Assembly: GCA_026393985.1 (NCBI GenBank) | Contig: JAPKZB010000088.1 | Coordinates: 1-64,000 of the forward strand | Length of the DNA stretch: 64,000 nt | Direction of reading: 5' to 3' | Origin: Acidobacteriota bacterium | GTDB taxonomy: Bacteria > Acidobacteriota > Terriglobia > Bryobacterales > Bryobacteraceae | Part shown: one piece after another, positions 58,197-64,000 of the stretch | Numbering within the stretch: position 1 is the stretch's first letter | Layout: the number at the start of each line of letters is the position of its first letter | Notes under the pieces: generated by a model | What the model was told of the DNA's origin: nothing | Database searches by the model: none | Seen by the model: the letters and a program-made list of their open reading frames with translations, nothing else | Position numbers and translations under genes: made by a program

Positions 58197-60263
58197 ATGT
58201 CTCCTCGCCGACCCTGGATCGGGCGCCTCGCCATCATCGCCGTCCTCGGCGCGGGCCCTTACCTCCTCCTCGAAAACCACCTTCCCGTCGATCACACCCG
58301 CGTCTACCGCGTCGGCTTCAGCGCCCTGCCTCCCGCCATGAACCTCTCACCCCAGGGACGGCCCATCGGACCCATACCCGAAGGACTCCAGGAAGCCGCC
58401 CACAATCTCAAGATCCAACTCGATTGGGTACCGGCCAACGAAGGCCCCGCCGCCGCCTTCGCCGCCAAACGGATCGACATTTGGCCGATCCTCTCGCCAT
58501 CCCCGGACCTCCCCCAACACCTCCACTTCACCGCACCCTACCACCGCCTCGCCTACTGGCTCATCACCGCCGAATCCCGTCCCCTCCCCACCAAATGGGC
58601 CGGCCTCCGCCTCGCCCGCGCCTGCGGCGGCCAGGCCGCCAGCTGGAGCCAACGCATCGCCCCAGGCGCCATCGAAGTCGAGGTCCAGGATCAGCTCGCC
58701 GCTTTCGACGCCTTCTGCCGCGGCCAGGCCGACGCCGCTCTCGTCGCCGAAGGCATGAGCGACGGCGTACTCTCCTCGAAACCACCCTCCTGCGGTGCCC
58801 GCCGCATCGCCCTCCACACCCTCCCCAATTGGGACCTCGTGTTCTCCATCGCCGCCAACTCCCGCGACGGCGAAGCCACCCGCGTCGCCAACCAACTCCG
58901 CGAAGAACTCAACCGCATGACCCGCAGCGGCCGCTTCGCCTCCATCAGCTTCAACTGGGGCATCGCCACCTCCAGCCAGCTGTTCACCATCTCCGAGTTC
59001 CTCGAATCCGGTCGCCGCACCCACCAGCTCTGGTACGGCCTCTCCGCCCTCGCCCTCGCCTGCCTCCTCCTCGTCTGGCAAACCCTGCGCCTCCGCCGCG
59101 CCCGCCTTTCCGCCGAAGCCGCCAACCGCGCCAAATCCGCCTTCCTCGCCAAAATGAGCCACGAGATCCGTACCCCTATGAACGGCATCCTCGGCATGGC
59201 CGGCCTCCTCCTCCAAACCAGCCTCTCCCCCGCCCAGCGTGAACTCGCCACCACCATCGATGAATCCGCCGAAGCCCTCCTCGGTCTCCTCAACGAAATC
59301 CTCGACCTCGCCAAAGTCGAATCCGGCAAAATCGATATCCGCCTCGCCCCCCTCTCCCTCCCCGCCCAGCTCCATGAGGTCGAACGCCTCTTCCGCGCCC
59401 GCGCCATCGAAAAGGGCATCCGCCTCCACCTCGGCCCCCTCCCGGACGACCTGCTCCTGGTCTCCGCCGACGAACTCCGTCTCCGCCAAATCCTCGTCAA
59501 CCTCGTCAGCAACGCCATCAAGTTCACCGACCACGGCGAAGTCACCATCAGCCTCTCCGTCCAACCCTGCGGCCCCCAGGACCTCCTCGCCAGCTTCACC
59601 ATCGCCGACACCGGCATCGGTATCTCCCCGGAAGACCAGCACCGCCTCTTCGAAGTCTTCACCCAGGGCGAAGATCCCATCGCCCGCTGGCGCGGCGGCT
59701 CCGGCCTCGGCCTTGCCATCTCCCGGCGCCTCGCCGAAATCATGGGCGGCAGCCTCACGCTCGCTTCCGCAACGGGAAAAGGCTCCGTCTTTACCCTCTC
59801 TCTGCCCTTCGCCCGCGTCCCTGCCCTCGAAACCACCGCCGCCCGCCTGGCTCGTCTTCCCCTCAAATCCTCCCGCGTCCTCGTCGTCGAAGATAACCCC
59901 GTCAACCGCCGCGTCCTCGAACTCATGCTCACAAAACTCGGCTGCCAGCCCACCCTCGTCAACTCCGGCGAAGAAGCCCTCGCCATCACCACCACCCGCC
60001 CCTTCGACCTCATCCTCATGGACTGGGAAATGCCCGGCATGGACGGCCTCGCCACCGCCCGCGCCCTCCAACAACGCTGGTCGGAAAGCGAACGCATCCC
60101 CATCCTCGCCATCACCGCCAACGCCATGCAGGGCGACCGCGAACGCTGCCTCGCCGCCGGCATGGCCGACTACCTTACCAAACCCATCGACCTCGCCACC
60201 CTCAGCGCCGCCATCGCCCGCTGGACCCCTACCAGTGCATCACCTGCCCTCCATCCACGTTAA
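58197..60263 (+). CDS. Hybrid histidine kinase with periplasmic solute-binding sensor
   Basis: This 688-residue protein has an N-terminal membrane helix (10-25). A periplasmic SBP_bac_3-like domain follows (about 35-270: [44 protein letters not shown]), then a second helix (about 279-297). After it come HisKA with [11 protein letters not shown] (His near 322), HATPase (N-box [29 protein letters not shown]) and a receiver with Asp in [13 protein letters not shown]. It should sense a small extracellular ligand. The gene starts about 30 bases after the terminator. Its end overlaps the convergent SDR gene by 35 bases. Confidence 0.93.
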   Translation: MSPRRPWIGRLAIIAVLGAGPYLLLENHLPVDHTRVYRVGFSALPPAMNLSPQGRPIGPIPEGLQEAAHNLKIQLDWVPANEGPAAAFAAKRIDIWPILSPSPDLPQHLHFTAPYHRLAYWLITAESRPLPTKWAGLRLARACGGQAASWSQRIAPGAIEVEVQDQLAAFDAFCRGQADAALVAEGMSDGVLSSKPPSCGARRIALHTLPNWDLVFSIAANSRDGEATRVANQLREELNRMTRSGRFASISFNWGIATSSQLFTISEFLESGRRTHQLWYGLSALALACLLLVWQTLRLRRARLSAEAANRAKSAFLAKMSHEIRTPMNGILGMAGLLLQTSLSPAQRELATTIDESAEALLGLLNEILDLAKVESGKIDIRLAPLSLPAQLHEVERLFRARAIEKGIRLHLGPLPDDLLLVSADELRLRQILVNLVSNAIKFTDHGEVTISLSVQPCGPQDLLASFTIADTGIGISPEDQHRLFEVFTQGEDPIARWRGGSGLGLAISRRLAEIMGGSLTLASATGKGSVFTLSLPFARVPALETTAARLARLPLKSSRVLVVEDNPVNRRVLELMLTKLGCQPTLVNSGEEALAITTTRPFDLILMDWEMPGMDGLATARALQQRWSESERIPILAITANAMQGDRERCLAAGMADYLTKPIDLATLSAAIARWTPTSASPALHPR

Positions 60264-60984
60264 TCGTCTGCCCCGTCACGGACCGCGCCCGCGCCGACGA
60301 CAAAAACACCACCATATCCGCAATCTCGGCCGGCTCCTGCCACCGCCCTAAAGGCGCCACCGCCCTCACCTTCTCCCCCGCCCACTCCTCGTACGTCCGC
60401 CGCTTCTCCGCCGGCTGCTGCTCATGCCACGCCTGCCAAACCGCCCGGTTCAGCGGCGTCCTCACCATCCCCGGGTTCACTGTATTCACCCGCACCTCGT
60501 ACGGCGCCAGGTCCTTCGCCAAACACTGCGCAAAGTTGATATTCGCCGCCTTGCTCGCCGAATACGGCGGATCCGTCTGCGACCCGATCTGCCCCGCCAC
60601 CGACGCCAAGAACACCATCGTCCCCGCCCGCCGCTCCATCATTCCCGGCGCCAGCGCCTGCGCCACGTTCACCATCCCCAGAATGTTCACCTCCAGCACC
60701 CGCGGCCAGTCCCCCGGCGCCAGATTCAAAAACGGAAACCCAAACTTCCCCGACCCCATCGCCGCAGCATGCACCAAATGCCGCACCGGACCCAGCCGCG
60801 CCTCCGTCTCCCGTAGCGCCTCCTGCACCGACTCAAGCACGCTCACGTCCACGCTCCGCGGCCCCTGCCGGTCCCACACCGCCACCCGGCATCCCTCCCG
60901 CTCCAATGCCTCCACGCAAGCCAGCCCAATGCCGCTCGCCCCGCCCGTCACCACCGCCACATGATCTCGCAGTTCCAAATCCAT
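60229..60984 (-). CDS. Short-chain dehydrogenase/reductase
   Basis: This classical SDR of 251 residues has cofactor motif TGGASGIG, D in VWDRQG (NAD preference likely), LVHAAAMG in place of NNAG, catalytic Ser in LASVAG, and YSASK with Tyr/Lys. [10 protein letters not shown] and INVDGGQ close the fold. The substrate is unknown. A TATGCT hexamer lies 6 nt before the ATG. The last 35 bases overlap the kinase's C-terminus on the opposite strand. Confidence 0.9.
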   Translation of the reverse strand: MDLELRDHVAVVTGGASGIGLACVEALEREGCRVAVWDRQGPRSVDVSVLESVQEALRETEARLGPVRHLVHAAAMGSGKFGFPFLNLAPGDWPRVLEVNILGMVNVAQALAPGMMERRAGTMVFLASVAGQIGSQTDPPYSASKAANINFAQCLAKDLAPYEVRVNTVNPGMVRTPLNRAVWQAWHEQQPAEKRRTYEEWAGEKVRAVAPLGRWQEPAEIADMVVFLSSARARSVTGQTINVDGGQVMHW

Positions 60985-60990
60985 GCCGCC

Positions 60991-60996
60991 AGCATA
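60991..60996 (-). promoter_or_regulatory. Candidate -10 element, leaderless type (SDR gene)
   Basis: Minus-strand TATGCT lies 6 nt before the ATG at 60984, with no ribosome site in between. It sits in the 29-base gap to the upstream patatin-like gene. Confidence 0.35.
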
Positions 60997-61013
60997 CCCT
61001 ACCAGTCACCCGC

Positions 61014-63479
61014 CTACGGCGCACACCCGCACCCGGTTCCCCCCAACGCCCCCACCAGCTCGCACCACCCCCTCTGAAACTCCGGCGACTCCGCAATCAG
61101 CGCCCGCAAACCCTCCGGCGCCGCTCCCGCCCGGCACCCATAACTCCCCCGCAAAGCCCGCACCACCTCCTGCCCCCCAAACACCTCCTCGCCCGCCTTC
61201 GTCCTCACCGCAATATACGGCTGCAGCATCCAATGCGTCCCGAACGCCTCCGCCGTCCGCAACGCCACCGGCATCGCCACCAAGTGAAACCGCACCCCCC
61301 GCAACTGCCTCGCCAGCTCCACGTTCAACTGCCCGGCAAATACCGCCCCCGCCCCCATCGCCGAACCAATCCCCCGGTCCTGGCTGTACCGCCCGCTCGC
61401 CCCGGAGGCTTCAATCACCACCACATGAATCTCCGGCGGCGTCGCACACGGCAGTGTCTCCGCCCGCAGCGCGTACAGCAGCATCTCCAGGCCCCGGTTA
61501 TCCGCCGCTCCCCCGTCGGTCACCCAATACCGATCCCGCCTCCCCACGTCCACCGCCGCGTTCGAAAACACCGGCGGAAAGTTTGCGCTCAGCGCCGCCG
61601 CCGCATCCAGCCCCGTCGCCGGATCGTCCACAATCACCGGCAGCGGCTCCTCCGGTACAAACGGCAGTTGCACCGGCGGAAACGCCTCCCGCAGCGCCAG
61701 GTTCGTCAACACCAGCCGCCCCCCCGCCACATCCGCCAGCGACGCCTCCCCGACCCCCGCCCCACGCCGAAGCCGTCCCGCCAGCGTCGTGTTCAAAATC
61801 AACCCGAAATCCCGCACCTGACCCATCCGCTGCCGCTCCCCCAACCCCCATCGCCGCCCGAAACTCTCCGCCAGCAGCATCCCCAGCCGCCCCCCCTTCA
61901 CCATCCGCCACTCCGACGCCCGGTCAATCACATCCGCAATATACGGCTCCGCCATCTTCTCGTGAAACCGGTCCCACGCCCCCACCTCCCGCCCCAACAA
62001 CTCCGGCCGCTTCCCCGCGTAGTACGCCAGCGCCGCCGAACCGCCCGATACCCCGCTCCCCGCCACGATCGACCCCGCCGGCGCCCGCCCGGTGATCCCC
62101 TCCAGTACCGCCGCCGTAAACAGCGCCGCCCGCGTCCCCCCTCCCGACGCCGCCACCACAATCCGTGGCCCACCCCCACATCCGATCAAGGCCCCCAGCT
62201 TCTCGCCACCTCCCGGCCCCCCCGCCGCCACCAGCCCCGCCATCTGCGGCCGCTCGCTCAACCACCACGCCCCGCCCCCCAGCAGCAACGCCACCGCCAA
62301 ACCCACCACCGTGAAATACTGGCTCAGCCGCCGCTCTATCCGCCGCGGCTTCGGCTCCGCCTTCCCGCCCGGGTTCGCCGTCGCCGCCAAATGCACAAAC
62401 AGATCCCGGTACGCCCACGCTTCAAAATACGGCTCCCCCTCCCGCGCCGGATTCGGCCGGAAAGCTACAAACCGCCCCAACCCGTGCAGCGCCACCGTCC
62501 GCCCGTCCGCCGGCACCCGCGTCACCGCCGGGCCCTCGTATCCATACGGGATCTCGCAACCCGTCCCCTCCTCCTCCCGCAGTAATCCCAACAGCTCCTG
62601 CCCCACCAGCCGCTCCGTCCAATAGTCGTACCACCACGTAATCGCGTACGCGAATCCCAGATACAGCAGAATCTCCAGCCCCGTCGCCCCGTCAAACACC
62701 GTCGTCACGTACGACACCCCTCCCATCCGCGCCGCCCCCAGCGCAATCAGCAACAGCGAAACCCCCAACGCCGCGTTCCGGAAAAACCGCACCGTCAGAA
62801 TCCGCACCATCGCGTACAACCGCTCGTTCAAAGCCGCAAACAACACCACCAACACCATCCCCCCCAACGCCCCCACCCCCGCCCACCAAGTAAACGCCGG
62901 CGGCGCCAGCAGCACCGCCACCGCCGCCGGCAGCAGCACCAGCAACCCGCTGCTCAACAACCCCGCCAGCACCTGCCACAACAGCTCCCGCCCCACCGCC
63001 TCCGTACGCCCCCGCGATTGAAACAGCTCCGTCACCCGCAGCCCCCGCCGGTAGGTCGAACCCTCCGCCAGCGGCGCAAACAAAAGCCGCGCCAACCGCG
63101 CCGCCAGTAGCAGCGAACAACCTACCACCACCGTCACCGGAATCAATAAATGCCGGTACACCCCGCCGTTCTCCGGCGCCCGCTCCGGCCCCCAAATCCA
63201 AATCCCTCCTCCCAATAAACCCAACACCGCCACCTGCACCACCAACAAATGCCGCCGCCCCGCGCGGAAGATCGCGTAAGCCAACACCACCACCAACAGC
63301 CCCAGCCCCAGCCGCCACCCCCACCGCGGCATCCCCGTCCACAACGCCGCCGCCACCAGGCTCGGCCAGATCCAGGCGTCGATATTGTGCCCGTCCGCCC
63401 CCATCCGCTGCCACCGGATGTCTGCAAACCGCATCCGGTCGTCCAACCAACTCGCCGCGCGCCGCAATTGCCCAATCAT
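61014..63479 (-). CDS. Membrane-anchored patatin-like phospholipase
   Basis: I chose the ATG at 63479 (821 residues); a TTG at 63488 is three codons upstream but overlaps a -10-like TACGAT. The N-terminal half has multiple membrane helices (about 40-72, 80-97, 111-133, 170-220, 240-285, 388-408). The C-terminal half is a patatin fold: oxyanion glycines ASGGGTRAAL (about 445-454), nucleophile GVSGGS (Ser478) and the catalytic Asp in VTDGG (Asp655). It should be a membrane-tethered Ser-Asp lipase. The combination of helices and patatin domain is unusual; the membrane half has no recognised family. Confidence 0.82.
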   Translation of the reverse strand: MIGQLRRAASWLDDRMRFADIRWQRMGADGHNIDAWIWPSLVAAALWTGMPRWGWRLGLGLLVVVLAYAIFRAGRRHLLVVQVAVLGLLGGGIWIWGPERAPENGGVYRHLLIPVTVVVGCSLLLAARLARLLFAPLAEGSTYRRGLRVTELFQSRGRTEAVGRELLWQVLAGLLSSGLLVLLPAAVAVLLAPPAFTWWAGVGALGGMVLVVLFAALNERLYAMVRILTVRFFRNAALGVSLLLIALGAARMGGVSYVTTVFDGATGLEILLYLGFAYAITWWYDYWTERLVGQELLGLLREEEGTGCEIPYGYEGPAVTRVPADGRTVALHGLGRFVAFRPNPAREGEPYFEAWAYRDLFVHLAATANPGGKAEPKPRRIERRLSQYFTVVGLAVALLLGGGAWWLSERPQMAGLVAAGGPGGGEKLGALIGCGGGPRIVVAASGGGTRAALFTAAVLEGITGRAPAGSIVAGSGVSGGSAALAYYAGKRPELLGREVGAWDRFHEKMAEPYIADVIDRASEWRMVKGGRLGMLLAESFGRRWGLGERQRMGQVRDFGLILNTTLAGRLRRGAGVGEASLADVAGGRLVLTNLALREAFPPVQLPFVPEEPLPVIVDDPATGLDAAAALSANFPPVFSNAAVDVGRRDRYWVTDGGAADNRGLEMLLYALRAETLPCATPPEIHVVVIEASGASGRYSQDRGIGSAMGAGAVFAGQLNVELARQLRGVRFHLVAMPVALRTAEAFGTHWMLQPYIAVRTKAGEEVFGGQEVVRALRGSYGCRAGAAPEGLRALIAESPEFQRGWCELVGALGGTGCGCAP

Positions 63480-63487
63480 GTTGGCCA

Positions 63488-63493
63488 ATCGTA
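63488..63493 (-). promoter_or_regulatory. Candidate -10 element, leaderless type (patatin-like gene)
   Basis: Minus-strand TACGAT lies 8 nt before the ATG at 63479. If used, it excludes the TTG at 63488 as the start. Confidence 0.35.
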
Positions 63494-63540
63494 CTAAATC
63501 AACCCCCCGCGCGGAAGCCGACGCTCTCTATTCCAACTCC

Positions 63541-64000
63541 CTACTCCAACTCCCGGAACGCCGCCATCGTCACATCCGACGGCTTATAGTTCCCAAACCG
63601 GTACCCCTCCGCGATCCGCATCGGCGTCCACCCAAACCGGTTCTTCCGGTCCCAGATCTCCCGCTTCGCCCCCCGCTTGGCCAGCAGCCGCACCGCCCCC
63701 GGCAGGTTCTTATACGCCGCCCCGTGCATCGCCGTCTCCCCGTTCTGGTCTACGGCATCAATGTCGTTGCCCAACTCGAGCGCCACCGCAATCGCCTCCA
63801 TCACCTCCGCCTCCGTCCCCGCATCCTCCCCCGGCGACCGCGTCCCCAACCCCGCCGCCGCCATCAACGGCGTCGAACCGTCCACGTTACCCAGCTTCGT
63901 ATCCGCCCCCAACCGGGCCAGCAGCCGCATCAACTCCGCGTCCGCCGTCCGCGCCGCCAGAAAAAACGCCGTCCCCCCGGCCGTGTTCAACCCCGTCAGC
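63541..64000 (-). CDS. Ankyrin-repeat protein, 5' end outside window
   Basis: The frame is open to the right edge (residues LTG before the TTG at 63990), so the start lies outside the window and the TTG is internal. The visible 152 residues hold at least three ankyrin repeats: TAFFLAARTADAELMRLLARLGAD, STPLMAAAGLG and ETAMHGAAYKNLPGAVRLLAKRGA. The tail is WTPMRIAEGYRFGNYKPSD. Ankyrin proteins bind other proteins. No catalytic domain is visible in this part. The 52 bases to the divergent-looking patatin start (both on minus) hold that gene's promoter. Confidence 0.85.
   Translation of the reverse strand, partial: LTGLNTAGGTAFFLAARTADAELMRLLARLGADTKLGNVDGSTPLMAAAGLGTRSPGEDAGTEAEVMEAIAVALELGNDIDAVDQNGETAMHGAAYKNLPGAVRLLAKRGAKREIWDRKNRFGWTPMRIAEGYRFGNYKPSDVTMAAFRELE

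Overview
The window looks like a chromosomal segment from an Acidobacteriota genome, most likely Bryobacterales/Solibacter-like. This rests on gene content, not on a marker-gene match: Oar-type TonB-dependent receptors with a carboxypeptidase-regulatory domain, a DUF1592/DUF1552 pair followed by a sulfatase and a PQQ-type propeller, RNase-inhibitor-type leucine-rich repeats, an LssY_C protein, high GC and dense coding on both strands. I see no rRNA, tRNA, CRISPR array, insertion sequence, integrase or phage gene. No stretch over 300 bases lacks a gene. Many start codons are GTG or TTG, and many neighbouring genes share ATGA, GTGA or TGATG junctions.

Layout. 1-8820: a gene cut by the left edge, a TonB-dependent receptor, an ABC-F ATPase, and a SNF2 helicase/SWIM zinc-finger pair on the minus strand. 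8920-14893: a secreted catabolic block (DUF1592 cytochrome-like protein, DUF1552 protein, sulfatase, PQQ-like propeller with EF-hands). 14890-20005 (minus): two leucine-rich-repeat proteins, a glycosyltransferase, a cupin dioxygenase and an SDR in a tight run. 20023-24855: pdxH, a DUF2959 lipoprotein, a hybrid kinase plus receiver pair, and a divergent sigma-54-dependent response regulator.

24852-31318 (minus) is the most striking region. Five tightly packed genes encode a monoheme cytochrome c, a six-heme inner-membrane NapC/NirT-type cytochrome, an OmcA/MtrC-type decaheme lipoprotein, an MtrA/DmsE-type decaheme protein and a cysteine-free outer-membrane barrel. Together they carry 27 heme motifs and look like a complete Mtr-type extracellular electron conduit. 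A GG-N10-GC sigma-54-type promoter lies just upstream of the first gene, and the sigma-54 activator gene abuts the last gene.

31456-43123: D-aminoacylase, a flotillin/SPFH protein, a small membrane protein, dut divergent from an odd tandem ThyX-like protein, a secreted sugar-binding-like protein, recA with a clear promoter, and a minus-strand run of two alpha/beta hydrolases, YbjQ and tesA. 43142-54777: the ybbA-ybbP-type transporter, an epimerase lacking its catalytic Tyr, a MoeB/ThiF enzyme, a MerR-TPR regulator, a small unknown, and a DUF2760-Hsp70-Hsp70 cassette. 54913-64000: a large TonB receptor closed by a strong terminator, a hybrid kinase with a periplasmic solute-binding sensor, an SDR, a membrane-anchored patatin-like lipase, and an ankyrin protein cut by the right edge.

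A recurring regulatory feature is a TANNNT hexamer placed 6-8 nt before the start codon at nine transcription units, which suggests that leaderless transcription is common in this organism.
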